Assembly (NCBI RefSeq): GCF_009208565.1
Contig: NZ_WFLK01000004.1
Span: forward strand, 186,001 to 250,000
From: Janthinobacterium aquaticum
GTDB lineage: Bacteria > Pseudomonadota > Gammaproteobacteria > Burkholderiales > Burkholderiaceae_D
DNA length: 64,000 bases
Direction: 5' to 3'
Shown in pieces: positions 28,614 through 37,849 of the stretch (within the stretch, counting starts at the first letter, position 1; each line of letters starts with the position of its first letter). The notes under the pieces were generated by a model that was not told where the DNA came from, did not search any database, and saw only the letters and a list, made by a program, of their open reading frames with translations. A program made the position numbers and the translations under genes.

Positions 28614-29315
28614 ATGGATGCAGTACCACCAAACAGCCGTCTGTACGGCCCCAGCCTGGGTTTTCTCGCCGGTTATGTCGACACGCTGGGCTTTGTTGCC
28701 CTGTTCGGTCTCTTTACCGCCCACGTCACGGGCAACTTTGTGATGATCGGCATCAGCCTGGCCGATCACAGCAAGATGTCCATCCTGCTGAAATTTCTGG
28801 CCTTTCCTGCCTTTATCCTCGGTATTGCCATCACGCGCCTGATGGTATTGTCGGTCGAGCGCAGCAAGGGGCCGGCGCTGACTTATGCATTCGTGATGCA
28901 ATGGCTGCTGCTGGCCGGCTTCATGTTCTTCGGCTGCCTGGCCGAGCCGATCGGCAAGGATGTGTCGGACATGGCGATGGCCTCGGGCCTGCTCGGTACG
29001 GCCGCCATGGGCGTGCACAGCGCCACCAGCCGTTTGCTGCTGGCGCACCTGGCGCCCACGTCGATGATGACCGGTAACGTTACGCAGATGGTGCTCGATA
29101 CGGTCGATGTGCTGCGCGGCATGTCCGATGGCGCTACCCGGGCGCGCTGCGTGAAGTTCCTGTGGCCGCTGGTTGGCTTTGCCATCGGCTGTATCGCCGC
29201 CGCTTTCGCTTATATGGCCTACGGCTTTGCCGCGCTGGCGTTGCCACTGATTATCCTGGGCAGCCTGATCGTGGTGGAACATCGTACTGCGCGCGCAACC
29301 GCGCTGGCCAAGTAA
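28614..29315 (+). CDS. DUF1275 (YoaK-like) membrane protein
   Basis: A 233-residue membrane protein with about six hydrophobic segments. The opening GFLAGYVDTLGFVALFGLFTAHVTGN is the DUF1275 signature, repeated as MGVHSATSRLLLAHLAPTSMMTGNVTQ in the second half. Function is unknown for the family. The start at 28614 follows AGGAG with an 8-nt spacer; a longer frame from 28521 adds 31 unlikely residues. A sensor kinase gene begins 6 nt after its stop, so the two are almost certainly co-transcribed. Confidence 0.88.
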   Translation: MDAVPPNSRLYGPSLGFLAGYVDTLGFVALFGLFTAHVTGNFVMIGISLADHSKMSILLKFLAFPAFILGIAITRLMVLSVERSKGPALTYAFVMQWLLLAGFMFFGCLAEPIGKDVSDMAMASGLLGTAAMGVHSATSRLLLAHLAPTSMMTGNVTQMVLDTVDVLRGMSDGATRARCVKFLWPLVGFAIGCIAAAFAYMAYGFAALALPLIILGSLIVVEHRTARATALAK

Positions 29316-29321
29316 GCTGCG

Positions 29322-32300
29322 ATGCGCATGCCGCTCCTGCCGGGATGGCTGCTGCTGCTCTTGCTGTTATGGAGCAGTGCAGCGCAAGCCATTGACGCAG
29401 GACGCGGCCTGCACCAGTTGCAGCACACCAGCTGGACTGTCCGCGATGGTGCGCCTGAGGATATTGTTTCTATAACGCAGGGCAATGATGGCTATCTCTG
29501 GGTGGGTACGCACGCCGGTATCAGCCGCTTTGACGGCCTGCGCTTTGCACCCCTGGTGGCGAGCGAAGGCAGCTTCCCCGACAAGGTGCCGCTGGCCATG
29601 CAGCGCGCCAGCGACGGCGGCATGTGGGTGGGCTGGCAGGTCGGCGGTATCAGCCATGTCAAGCATGGCGTGGTGCGCAATTTTGGCGAGGCGCAGGGCG
29701 TGCAGCCTGGCGCTATCTGGGGTTTTGCCATCGATGGCCAGGGCGCTGTGTGGGCGGCCGGCGTCTCGGGTATTTCACGCTTTGATGGTCACCAATGGAA
29801 AACGCTGGGCGCAGCGCAGGGCTACACGGCGCAGAAGGCTTCGGCTGTATTTGCCGACCGCGCAGGCCGCGTGGGCGTGTTCAGCGAAAAAGGCCTGTTT
29901 ATCTGGCAGCCGCAGCAGGCACGCTTTGCGCCGCCGATCGGCAGGCTCGACTTGCGCGCACCGCCCCAGCAGGACCGCAATGGGCGCATCTACCTGCTTG
30001 AGCTGCGCGGCATCCGCATTATCGACTCGCTCGAACGCTATGACCGGCTCGATCACCGGTGGATTTATCGCGACACCAGCGGCACCAGCGGCAGCATGCT
30101 GGTCGACCGTGCCGGCAGCCTGTGGTTCGACAGTCAGTATGGGCTGCACCGCACGCGCAGCAGCGGCAGCCTGGGGCCGCAGCAGCGCGGCATCAGTGCC
30201 GACACCGAATCGTTCCTGCCCAGCAATGGCCTCAGTGATGTCGTGATAGCCAGTCTGTGCGAAGACAACGAGGGCAATGTCTGGGTAGCCACCGCGGGCG
30301 GGCTGGACCGTTTTCGCGAAGCCGGCCCGGTGGTGCTGGGCAGCAATCGCAAGCCCGGCACGCTCAACCCTTTCCGTGCGCAGCGGCTGTTGCCCGGCGC
30401 TAATGGCGCTATGTGGCTGGGCCGGCGCGATGACGCGGCCACATTGACGCTGGTCGAGGCGGACGGTACGGTGCGCCAGGCGCCCCGCATCGGCCGGGTC
30501 GACGCACTGATCGGCGCTGGCGCCTCGCTGTGGGCGGCCAGCGACGGCGCCTTGCACGAGTTTGCCGTCAGCGATGGGAAGCGCCTGCGCCGCATCGCAT
30601 TTCCCGCTGCCAGCGCTGCGCTCAATACGATGCGCGAAGGTGCAGTCGCTGCCGACGGTACCATCTGGGCCATCTTCAGTGGCGCCGGCGCTTTTCAATA
30701 CCGCGACGGCACATGGCGGCGCGAACTGCTGTTGCCCGGCGCAGGCTCGCGCTTGCCGTTGATGCTGCTGGCCGACAGCGGCGGGCGCGTCTGGTTTTCC
30801 TATGCTGACGGCTCGCTGGTCATGTTTGGGGCCGGCCGCCTGCATGCCTATGGCCCGTTGCAGGGACTCGATATTGGCAAGATCAGCGGCCTGGCACAGT
30901 ATCAGGGCCAGCTATGGGCAGGCGGTGAAAAGGGCGTGGCACTGTGGCGCGGCGAGCGCTTCGTGCAACTGCAGGCCGCGCCTGCCGCTGCTGTGCAGGG
31001 CGTGGTCGGTCTGCTCAGGGCCACTGACGGCAGCTTGTGGCTCAATACCGCCAGTGGTGTCACGCATATCGCTGCCAGCGAAGTGCTGCATGCACTGCAT
31101 GACCCTGCTTATGTCATGCAGACGCATTCCTATGATGCCATCGATGGTCTGCATGGCGGCATCAGCCTGCTGCAGGGCCGCTCGGTGGCCGAGGCAAGCG
31201 ATGGGAAGATATGGTTTTCACGGCAAAGTGCGACTTTCTGGTTCGATCCGCATAACCGCCTGCCGCCACTGCCGCCGCCACAGGCCGAAATACTGGCGCT
31301 GCAGGTCGATGGCGTGAGCGTGGCGCCGGCCGATCTGCAGCGCTTGCCGGCCGGCACGCGCGACCTGCAATTTACCTATAACGCCAGCAGCCTGGGAACG
31401 CCTGCGCGCCTGCGCTTTCAGTATATGCTCGAAGGCTATGACCGTCACTGGCAGCATGCCGGCAGCCAGCGCCAGGCGCAATATACCGGCCTGGGACCGG
31501 GGGCTTACCGTTTCAGGGTAATGGCCATCAACGGCGATGGCGTACCGAGCGAACAGCCGGCGCAGCTGGCCCTGCGGGTGCTGCCTGCCATGCACCAGAC
31601 CTGGTGGTTCCGCAGCCTGGGCGTGCTGCTGTTGTCTGCCGGCGTGTTCGTGCTGCTGCGCTGGCGTTTGCGGCGCCACGATACGCAGCTCAAGGCGCGC
31701 CTGGAAGTGCAGCAGGCCGAACGTGAGCGCATCGCGCGCGAGCTGCACGATACGCTGTTGCAAGGGACCCAGGCGATGATCCTGCATTTTCATATGGCCA
31801 GCCTGGCGCTGGCGCCTGGCGATCCGGCGCGCGCCGCCATGCAGCAGGCGCTCGACAATGCAGAAAGCCTGCTCAGGGAGGGGCGCAATCAGGTTCATCA
31901 CCTGCGCACGGGCGAGGAAACAGACATGCCCTGGTGCGTCGTGCTGCAGCGTGAGGGGGAGCGTCTGGCATTACAGCATGGCGTGCGTTTCCGCTACGGC
32001 GAGCACGGCGATACCACTACATTGCAGCTGGATGATGCGCACGAGATTTACCGCATCGTTATCGAGGCCATGCGCAATGCCTTCCGGCACGCGCGGGCGC
32101 AACTGATCGAGGTGCAGGTCAGCCACGATGCCGACAGCGTGGACATTACCGTGCGCGACGATGGCCAGGGCATGCCGGCCAACGTGATGAGCGACGGCCA
32201 CCTGGCGGGCCACTGGGGTTTGCCCGGCATGCGTGAACGCGCTGACCGGCTTGGCGCGCAACTGACCCACAGTACGCGCCTGGGCGGCGGCACGCAGTGG

Positions 32301-32378
32301 CATCTGCACCTTCCGGTGCACAGGAAGCCTGGCAACTGGCTGACCCGCTGCCTGCCGCACTGGCTGCGCTGGCGCTAG
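29322..32378 (+). CDS. sensor histidine kinase with periplasmic propeller repeats
   Basis: A 1018-residue membrane sensor. A signal/anchor (PLLPGWLLLLLLLWSSAAQA) is followed by about 650 residues of two-component propeller repeats, for example EDIVSITQGNDGYLWVGTHA and SLCEDNEGNVWVATAGGLDRF. A Y_Y_Y domain (RFQYMLEGYDRHWQ) follows, then one transmembrane helix near residue 770. The cytoplasmic part is a HisKA_3 dimerisation helix, phospho-His in ARELHDTLLQG near 810, and a HATPase domain ending with GLPGMRERADRLGA. It resembles extracellular carbohydrate or metabolite sensors. The likely partner regulator is convergent at 32389. Confidence 0.92.
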   Translation: MRMPLLPGWLLLLLLLWSSAAQAIDAGRGLHQLQHTSWTVRDGAPEDIVSITQGNDGYLWVGTHAGISRFDGLRFAPLVASEGSFPDKVPLAMQRASDGGMWVGWQVGGISHVKHGVVRNFGEAQGVQPGAIWGFAIDGQGAVWAAGVSGISRFDGHQWKTLGAAQGYTAQKASAVFADRAGRVGVFSEKGLFIWQPQQARFAPPIGRLDLRAPPQQDRNGRIYLLELRGIRIIDSLERYDRLDHRWIYRDTSGTSGSMLVDRAGSLWFDSQYGLHRTRSSGSLGPQQRGISADTESFLPSNGLSDVVIASLCEDNEGNVWVATAGGLDRFREAGPVVLGSNRKPGTLNPFRAQRLLPGANGAMWLGRRDDAATLTLVEADGTVRQAPRIGRVDALIGAGASLWAASDGALHEFAVSDGKRLRRIAFPAASAALNTMREGAVAADGTIWAIFSGAGAFQYRDGTWRRELLLPGAGSRLPLMLLADSGGRVWFSYADGSLVMFGAGRLHAYGPLQGLDIGKISGLAQYQGQLWAGGEKGVALWRGERFVQLQAAPAAAVQGVVGLLRATDGSLWLNTASGVTHIAASEVLHALHDPAYVMQTHSYDAIDGLHGGISLLQGRSVAEASDGKIWFSRQSATFWFDPHNRLPPLPPPQAEILALQVDGVSVAPADLQRLPAGTRDLQFTYNASSLGTPARLRFQYMLEGYDRHWQHAGSQRQAQYTGLGPGAYRFRVMAINGDGVPSEQPAQLALRVLPAMHQTWWFRSLGVLLLSAGVFVLLRWRLRRHDTQLKARLEVQQAERERIARELHDTLLQGTQAMILHFHMASLALAPGDPARAAMQQALDNAESLLREGRNQVHHLRTGEETDMPWCVVLQREGERLALQHGVRFRYGEHGDTTTLQLDDAHEIYRIVIEAMRNAFRHARAQLIEVQVSHDADSVDITVRDDGQGMPANVMSDGHLAGHWGLPGMRERADRLGAQLTHSTRLGGGTQWHLHLPVHRKPGNWLTRCLPHWLRWR

Positions 32379-32388
32379 GCAACGCCGC

Positions 32389-33054
32389 TCAGGCGTCGAG
32401 GATGCCGCGCCGTAGCGCAATGGTGACCGCATGCGTGCGGTCCTTGGCGCCCAGTTTTGCCAGGATGGTGCTCATGTGTGCCTTGACGGTTTCTTCCTTG
32501 ATACTGAGCAGGGTGCCGGTGGCGCGGTTGGAATTGCCTTGCGCCACCAACTGCAAGACTTCCAGCTCGCGGTTCGACAGCACATCGGCGCTGGCATAGC
32601 GCGTCATTTCCGCTTCCACCTCGGGCGTGAAATGACGTCGCCCGGCGTGCACGTTCTGGATTGCCGTCAGCAATTCGTGCCTGAGCGAGCTTTTGAGCAT
32701 ATAGCCGCTGGCGCCGGCGGCAATCGCCCGCAGCACCTGCGCATCGCCCTTGTAAGTGGTCAGCACAATAATGCGCGCCAGCGGGTATGTGGCGCGGATG
32801 GCGGCAATCGCTTCGATGCCGGACAGGCCCGGCATCTGCAGATCCATCAGGGTGATATCGGGTTGCAGTGCAGTGAATTTTTCCACCACCTGATGGCCAT
32901 CGCTGGCCTGGCCGACCAGTTCGACGCCGGGAAACGAGGAGAGCAGGGAGCCGATGCCGTCAAGCAGCAATTGATGGTCGTCAGCAATCAATACGCGGAT
33001 CGGCAGCGTGGCGTCGTGCTTGGTGTTGTCTGGCAGGGGCGATAAGTCAATCAA
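32389..33054 (-). CDS. NarL/LuxR-family response regulator
   Basis: A 221-residue response regulator. The receiver domain has the acidic pair at ADDH (24-27), phosphoacceptor Asp71 in LMDLQMPG, and the conserved Lys in YMLKSS. The C-terminal LuxR-type HTH is LSNRELEVLQLVAQGNSNR, then IKEETVKAHMSTILAKLG. It converges with the HisKA_3 sensor at 29322-32378, ten bases away, and HisKA_3 kinases pair with this class of regulator. Target genes are unknown; the hydrolase/XapX pair immediately upstream, divergently transcribed, is a candidate. Confidence 0.92.
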   Translation of the reverse strand: MIDLSPLPDNTKHDATLPIRVLIADDHQLLLDGIGSLLSSFPGVELVGQASDGHQVVEKFTALQPDITLMDLQMPGLSGIEAIAAIRATYPLARIIVLTTYKGDAQVLRAIAAGASGYMLKSSLRHELLTAIQNVHAGRRHFTPEVEAEMTRYASADVLSNRELEVLQLVAQGNSNRATGTLLSIKEETVKAHMSTILAKLGAKDRTHAVTIALRRGILDA

Positions 33055-33336
33055 GGTCGGTGCTCGGTCTAGCGATCAAAAGTCAGCAAACAATAGTAAG
33101 TGAGAAGCATTTTACCTCAGCACTGGCAAGCTTGCAGCACTGTGTGGCGCATGGTTTTTGGCGCCAGGCCCGGTCTCCGGAGCAGGGCGTCCCTATACAT
33201 TTAGATAGTGGTGCGCCGGGGCTGCGACGCATACGATGCAAGGCAGTGGCAGGCTGTTTTGAACCGCTTGCCAGCGCCGCGCCGTGTACCAGCGCCACTG
33301 CGCGCAATACCTGTTCAACCTTTAGGGATAACCATC

Positions 33337-34026
33337 ATGACCAATCCAAAACTCGAAGTTCTGACCCCCGATAACTGCCAGATCATCTTTATTGACCAGC
33401 AGCCGCAAATGGCCTTTGGCGTGCAATCGATGGATCGCCAGACCCTGAAAAACAATACCGTGGCGCTGGCCAAGGCTGCCAAGGTATTCAATATTCCGGC
33501 CACCATCACCACCGTGGAAACCCTGGCCTTCTCGGGTCACACCTACCCTGAGCTGCTGGACGTGTTCCCGGGCAAGGATATCCTGGAACGCACCTCGATG
33601 AACTCGTGGGACGACCAGAAAGTGCGCGACGCGCTGGCCGCCAACGGCCGGAAAAAGGTGGTGGTATCGGGCCTGTGGACGGAAGTGTGCAACACCACGT
33701 TTGCGCTGTGCGCCATGCTCGAAGGCGACTACGAAATCTACATGGTGTCCGATGCATCGGGCGGCACCACCAAGGAAGCGCATGACATGGCCATGCTGCG
33801 CATGGTCCAGGCTGGCGTAGTGCCGGTGACCTGGCAGCAGGTGCTGCTGGAATGGCAGCGCGACTGGGCCCACAAGGACACCTATAACGAGGTGATGGCC
33901 ATCGCCAAGGAGCACTCAGGCGCCTACGGCATGGGCGTCGACTACGCTTACACCATGGTGCACAACGCGCCACCGCGCCACACCAGCGAGCACAAGACGC
34001 TGGCGCCAGTGGCTGCCAACAAGTAA
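33337..34026 (+). CDS. isochorismatase-family hydrolase (YcaC-like)
   Basis: A 229-residue cysteine hydrolase of the isochorismatase-like superfamily, closest in wording to YcaC. The catalytic Asp is in IIFIDQQPQMAFGV and the nucleophile Cys in VVVSGLWTEVCNTTFALCAM; the conserved cis-peptide loop precedes it. Substrate is unknown for YcaC proteins. The start at 33337 follows AGGGA; the longer frame from 33208 adds 43 residues rich in Arg and Pro that do not align. A strong terminator lies just after the stop, then the XapX gene. Confidence 0.88.
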   Translation: MTNPKLEVLTPDNCQIIFIDQQPQMAFGVQSMDRQTLKNNTVALAKAAKVFNIPATITTVETLAFSGHTYPELLDVFPGKDILERTSMNSWDDQKVRDALAANGRKKVVVSGLWTEVCNTTFALCAMLEGDYEIYMVSDASGGTTKEAHDMAMLRMVQAGVVPVTWQQVLLEWQRDWAHKDTYNEVMAIAKEHSGAYGMGVDYAYTMVHNAPPRHTSEHKTLAPVAANK

Positions 34027-34045
34027 TCACGAAGTGGTCGATCAA

Positions 34046-34082
34046 CCCGCCGCGCCCGACTCTGTGCGCGGCGGGTTTTTTT
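34046..34082 (+). terminator. intrinsic terminator between the YcaC-like hydrolase gene and the XapX gene
   Basis: A perfect 10-bp GC stem (CCCGCCGCGC at 34046-34055, GCGCGGCGGG at 34066-34075) is followed by seven T. It ends only 17 nt before the XapX start codon, so either that gene depends on read-through or its promoter overlaps the terminator. Confidence 0.93.
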
Positions 34083-34099
34083 ATTCAATGGAGCTGGAC

Positions 34100-34387
34100 A
34101 TGAAGTTATATATCGTTTCGCTGGCCGTGGGCCTGCTGGTAGGGATCATTTACTCTGTATTGCAAGTGCGTTCGCCTGCGCCGCCGGCGATTGCGCTGAT
34201 CGGCCTGCTGGGCATGCTGATCGGCGAACAGATCGTGCCGGTGGTCAAGCGCGTGGTCGCTGGCGAGCCAATTACGGTGTCGTGGCTGTGCAGCGAATGC
34301 GTGCCGAAGATCAGCGGCGTGGACGCCAAGCCGGCCACGCTGGTGGCGGTATCGAAGGACGAACAGCCGCGCGACGGCGCGGCCTGA
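34100..34387 (+). CDS. XapX domain membrane protein
   Basis: A 95-residue protein with two transmembrane helices. The segment KLYIVSLAVGLLVGIIYSVL, followed by RSPAPPAIALIGLLGMLIGEQ, is the XapX (DUF1427) signature. The C-terminal tail is hydrophilic with a Cys pair (CSEC). The start at 34100 has GGAG 6 nt upstream; an ATG four codons earlier is possible. XapX proteins have no established function. It follows the YcaC-like hydrolase gene but is separated from it by a strong terminator. Confidence 0.8.
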   Translation: MKLYIVSLAVGLLVGIIYSVLQVRSPAPPAIALIGLLGMLIGEQIVPVVKRVVAGEPITVSWLCSECVPKISGVDAKPATLVAVSKDEQPRDGAA

Positions 34388-34417
34388 TGATCATGGCGCC
34401 AGGTTAACGCAAATCAC

Positions 34418-34453
34418 GTAGGTCGGATTAGCCCGCCAGGGCGTAATCCGACA
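34418..34453. repeat. REP-like intergenic element, copy 3 (single unit)
   Basis: One GTAGGTCGGATTAG unit pairs with CGTAATCCGACA across a short GC loop. It lies between the convergent XapX and response-regulator genes, 20 nt from the latter's stop codon. This is the simplest form of the element in the window. Confidence 0.88.
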
Positions 34454-34472
34454 CAGAGTGCTGATCAAGCGC

Positions 34473-35159
34473 TTAAAACGCGCCCAGCAAGCCGCGCTGG
34501 GCCGCTACGGTAGCGGCCTCGGTGCGGCTCGATACGTTCAGCTTGGACAGGATGTTATTGACGTGGAATTTCACCGTACCGACTTCGATGCCGGCGCTGC
34601 GCGCAATCATCTTGTTGCTCTTGCCGGCCGACAGATGCAGCAGGATATCGTGTTCGCGTTTCGACAGGCGGTTGGCGTCGATGCGTTCGGCCAGCTGCGC
34701 GGCCAGTTCCGGCTGCAGAAACTGGCGGCCGGCGGCCACGCTGTGGATGCAGTCGGTCAGCTGCGTAAAGCCGGAGTCCTTGAGCAGGTAGCCGCGCGCA
34801 CCGGCGCGCAGGCCGCGATAGACGTTTTCTTCGCCCTGGTAGGTGGTCAGGATCACGATTTTTGCCTGTGGATCGCGTGCGCAGATCTGCTCGATGGCCT
34901 GCATGCCGTTCATTTCCGGCATGTTCAGGTCGGTCAGCAGCACGTCCGGTCGCAGTTGCATATACAGGTCGACGGCAGCCTGGCCATTGCTGGCCTGACC
35001 CAGCAGTTTCAGGCTGGGGATCGAGTTGATCAGCGAGGCCAGGCCGGCCAGGATCAGGGGATGGTCGTCGGCAATCACGATGGTCACTGGCGACACGGCG
35101 GCGTGCATGGTGGCGGCTGAAAAATGCGCGCCGCTCACCTCTGGTGTAGAAAAATGCAT
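34473..35159 (-). CDS. NarL/LuxR-family response regulator
   Basis: A 228-residue response regulator with an unusual 22-residue leader before the receiver domain. The acidic pair is at ADDH (30-33), phosphoacceptor Asp77 in LLTDLNMPEMNG, conserved Lys in GYLLKDSG, and the LuxR HTH in LSKREHDILLHLSAGKSNK. The start at 35159 follows AAAGGAA; the longer frame to 35504 would run through the upstream kinase gene. It lies 58 nt after a soluble kinase gene in the same direction, which is its obvious partner. Confidence 0.92.
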   Translation of the reverse strand: MHFSTPEVSGAHFSAATMHAAVSPVTIVIADDHPLILAGLASLINSIPSLKLLGQASNGQAAVDLYMQLRPDVLLTDLNMPEMNGMQAIEQICARDPQAKIVILTTYQGEENVYRGLRAGARGYLLKDSGFTQLTDCIHSVAAGRQFLQPELAAQLAERIDANRLSKREHDILLHLSAGKSNKMIARSAGIEVGTVKFHVNNILSKLNVSSRTEAATVAAQRGLLGAF

Positions 35160-35217
35160 GATGGTTCCTTTCTGTGTGCGCGCATGCAGGGGCAAGGCAT
35201 AAGGCGCAACGTCAATA

Positions 35218-36012
35218 TCAGGTAATGGGCAAGGTGAAGTGAAACACCGTTCCTGTGCCGTCCGGCGCTGCCGCTTCGTGCCACAGGTGGCCGCCATGCG
35301 CCTGGACCACGGCGAGGCAGATTGCCAGTCCCATGCCCATGCCGTCAGGTTTGCTTGAATGCAGGGCGTGGTAAATATGTTCGCTGGCTTCGGGGGCGAT
35401 GCCGACACCATTGTCGGCGACGCTGAAACACAGCATGTCGTGCTCGTGGCAGGACATGATCTGCAGGATGCGCGGCCGGTCGCCGTGGTCCTGCATGGCA
35501 GCAATGGCGTTGCTGATCAAATTCATCAGCACTTGCTGGAACTGCACGCGGTTGGCGCAGACCAGCTGTTGGCCCAGCATCAGCTGCAGATGCACGCTGA
35601 CCTGGCGGTATGCCAGTTCCGGCGCCAGCAGCAGCAAAATATCGTTGATGGCCTGGTCGGCGGCAAACAGCTCGGCTTTCGGCGCCGCCTTGCCGGTCAG
35701 TGCGCGCAGGTTGCGGATCATGGCGCTGGCGCCGGTGCTGGCGTCGGCAATCAGGGCAAGCGCTGCACGCACCTGTTCCAGGCGTGGCGGATCGTGATCG
35801 AGCCACTGCAGTGCCGCGTTGGCATGCAGCGCGATGGCCGACAGCGGCTGATTGACCTCATGTGCGATCGAGGCGGCAAATTCGCCCATGGTGCTGATGC
35901 GCGCGGTGCGTGCGGCGTCAGGTTGCAATGCCAATGGCGCACTGGGCGCTGCGGCATGCCGCGTGTGTTTTGGTGTGCCGCCCGCCAGCGGCTGATAGAG
36001 AATGCTGCCCAT
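35218..36012 (-). CDS. soluble sensor histidine kinase
   Basis: A 264-residue histidine kinase with no transmembrane segment and no recognisable sensor domain. About 40 poorly conserved residues precede the H-box SIAHEVNQPLSAI (phospho-His51), as in FixL-type kinases. The ATPase domain shows NLISNAIAAM (N-box), DNGVGIAP (G1) and GMGMGLAICLAVVQAHGG (G2). It may take its signal through a partner protein or through its short N-terminus. It forms an operon with the response regulator at 34473. Confidence 0.9.
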   Translation of the reverse strand: MGSILYQPLAGGTPKHTRHAAAPSAPLALQPDAARTARISTMGEFAASIAHEVNQPLSAIALHANAALQWLDHDPPRLEQVRAALALIADASTGASAMIRNLRALTGKAAPKAELFAADQAINDILLLLAPELAYRQVSVHLQLMLGQQLVCANRVQFQQVLMNLISNAIAAMQDHGDRPRILQIMSCHEHDMLCFSVADNGVGIAPEASEHIYHALHSSKPDGMGMGLAICLAVVQAHGGHLWHEAAAPDGTGTVFHFTLPIT

Positions 36013-36225
36013 TTAAGTGGCCGCACGCTGGCAAGGCAAAACTGACCGTGGCGCAGTGCAAAGCGCACAGGCGACGGCACGGCATAGTGCTGGGGCGTTC
36101 ATCGTCATATCCTGTCGGTCAGTGCGGCCTGAGCCGCGATGAAGACAGTATGCGCGCAATGCAGCAAATCATTGTTATACGAATGGGGGAGGGTAGGAAT
36201 ATTCTTATTGCGAGGCGATAAAAGC

Positions 36226-36259
36226 AAAAACGCCGCAGGCAAGTGCGGCGTTTTTATTA
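36226..36259 (-). terminator. intrinsic terminator of the alpha/beta hydrolase gene
   Basis: AAAAACGCCGCA (36226-36237) pairs exactly with TGCGGCGTTTTT (36244-36255) over a 6-nt loop. It lies about 45 nt beyond the hydrolase stop codon. A- and T-runs on the two sides mean it could act in both directions. Confidence 0.92.
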
Positions 36260-36300
36260 CTGCAAGATTACACGCTTGCCGGGCAACGGCAGCGTGTTGT

Positions 36301-37161
36301 TCAGGACTTGAGGAAGGCCAGCAGCTCTTCGTTCAGGCGATCCTTGTGGGTGGTTGGCAGGCCGTGCGGCGCGCCTTCGAAAATCACCAGCTTGGCATGC
36401 TTGACGATCTTTGCCGAGGCCTTGCCGGCGGCGTCGATCGGCACGATCTGGTCGTCGCTGCCATGCACCACCAGGGTCGGCACGGTGATTTTTTTCAGGT
36501 CTTCGGTAAAGTCGGTTTCCGAGAACTGCTTGATGCAGTCATAGGCATTTTTGATACCGCACTGCATGCCTTGCAGCCAGAAAGTATCGCGCTGGCCTTG
36601 CGACACTTTCGCGCCTGGACGGTTGGCACCGTAGAACGGCTCGGACAGGTCCTTGAAAAATTGCGAGCGGTCGGCCAGCACGCCGGCGCGGATGCCGTCG
36701 AACACCGACATCGGCAGGCCGCCCGGATTGGTAGGCGACTGCACCATTTGCGGCGGCACGGCGGCAATCAGCGCAGCCTTGGCCACGCGCGCTTCGCCGT
36801 GGCGGCCGATATAGCGCGCCACTTCGCCGCCGCCGGTCGAGTGGCCGACCAGGAAAGCATCCTTGACGTCGAGCGCGTCGAGCAGGGTGCCGAGGTCGTC
36901 GGCGTAGGTGTCCATGTCGTTGCCGGTCCATGGCTGGCTCGACAGGCCATGGCCGCGGCGGTCATGCGCAATCACGCGGTAGCCGTGGCTGGCCAGGAAA
37001 ATCATCTGGTCTTCCCAGGCGTCGCCTTGCAGCGGCCAGCCGTGGCTGAAGACCACCGGCGTGCCGCTGCCCCAGTCCTTGTAGTGGATGACGGTGCCGT
37101 CTTTGGCGGTCACGGTATTGACGGTCAGGTTTGGCGTGCTGGTGGCGATTTTGTTCGACAT
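36301..37161 (-). CDS. alpha/beta hydrolase (non-heme haloperoxidase/arylesterase type)
   Basis: A 286-residue alpha/beta hydrolase. The oxyanion segment is [17 protein letters not shown], the nucleophile elbow [17 protein letters not shown], the catalytic Asp in [10 protein letters not shown], and the His in [12 protein letters not shown]. This wording is that of cofactor-free chloroperoxidase-like esterases. The first 20 residues are variable. The start at 37161 has AAAGGAA upstream. It is a single gene with its own terminator, divergent from the doxX gene. Confidence 0.9.
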   Translation of the reverse strand: MSNKIATSTPNLTVNTVTAKDGTVIHYKDWGSGTPVVFSHGWPLQGDAWEDQMIFLASHGYRVIAHDRRGHGLSSQPWTGNDMDTYADDLGTLLDALDVKDAFLVGHSTGGGEVARYIGRHGEARVAKAALIAAVPPQMVQSPTNPGGLPMSVFDGIRAGVLADRSQFFKDLSEPFYGANRPGAKVSQGQRDTFWLQGMQCGIKNAYDCIKQFSETDFTEDLKKITVPTLVVHGSDDQIVPIDAAGKASAKIVKHAKLVIFEGAPHGLPTTHKDRLNEELLAFLKS

Positions 37162-37353
37162 GATGGCGTTCCTTTTGTAGGGATAAGCGTTTGTGGAGAC
37201 AAGCAAAGCCAGTCTAGCCGCTGTCGTTGGAAACGGCTCCTGCCGAATGGCCAGTTTTGGTGCGGCTGGCGGGCTGGCCTTTTGACAGGTGTGGCCGTGA
37301 CGGCGCTTGCCTATGCTGACGCGGACTCATCATCATTATCATCCGGAGCCATC

Positions 37354-37782
37354 ATGAAATTGAGAAGTCTGCTGGCCGCCCTGTGCGGCCCTTTCACGCC
37401 CGATGCGGGCCTGCTGTTTGCCCGCGTGACCGGCGCCTTGCTGGTGCTGCATGTACACGGCCTGCCCAAGCTGCTGCATTTTTCCGACGAGCTGGCCCAT
37501 ATCGACGATCCGCTGCACATGGGCCGCGCACTGACCCTGTATTGCGCCATCTTTGCCGAAGTGCTGTGCCCGATCCTGGTGGCGCTGGGCCTGCTGACGC
37601 GCCTGGCCAGCCTGCCGTTCCTGTTCCTGCTGCTGGTGTCGATGCTGCTGGTACACCCGGACTGGAGCATTGCCGATGGGCAGTTCGGCTGGCTGCTGAT
37701 CATTGTGTTCGGGACGATTGCCATCAGCGGCGCCGGGCGCTATTCGGTCGATGCAAGGCTGCGCACCGCTGTCCACGGTTGA
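37354..37782 (+). CDS. DoxX family membrane protein
   Basis: A 142-residue protein with four transmembrane helices. DAGLLFARVTGALLVLHVHGLPKL and FAEVLCPILVALGLLTRLAS are typical of DoxX, and FLLLVSMLLVHPD follows. DoxX-type proteins are linked to membrane redox functions, but specific roles are unclear. The start at 37354 has GGAG upstream, and the longer frame is not supported. It ends 25 nt before a Fur-like site, so it is probably not part of the iron-uptake unit that follows. Confidence 0.87.
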   Translation: MKLRSLLAALCGPFTPDAGLLFARVTGALLVLHVHGLPKLLHFSDELAHIDDPLHMGRALTLYCAIFAEVLCPILVALGLLTRLASLPFLFLLLVSMLLVHPDWSIADGQFGWLLIIVFGTIAISGAGRYSVDARLRTAVHG

Positions 37783-37807
37783 ACTTGCTTAAGAAACATT
37801 TTACGGC

Positions 37808-37826
37808 GATAATGAGAATGAATCTT
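37808..37826 (+). promoter_or_regulatory. candidate Fur box before the sigma/anti-sigma hybrid gene
   Basis: GATAATGAGAATGAATCTT matches 14 of 19 positions of the consensus GATAATGATAATCATTATC, including an intact left half. It lies 24 nt before the proposed GTG start of a FecI/FecR-type gene next to a siderophore receptor, which is where Fur control is expected. Confidence 0.72.
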
Positions 37827-37849
37827 ATTTGCGTTATTGCCGGGGTACT

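Noticed and set aside
36139-37353. Long rightward frame extending upstream of doxX, opposite the alpha/beta hydrolase gene
   Set aside because: Only the part from 37354 aligns with DoxX and has a ribosome-binding site; the rest is antisense to a well-supported hydrolase.
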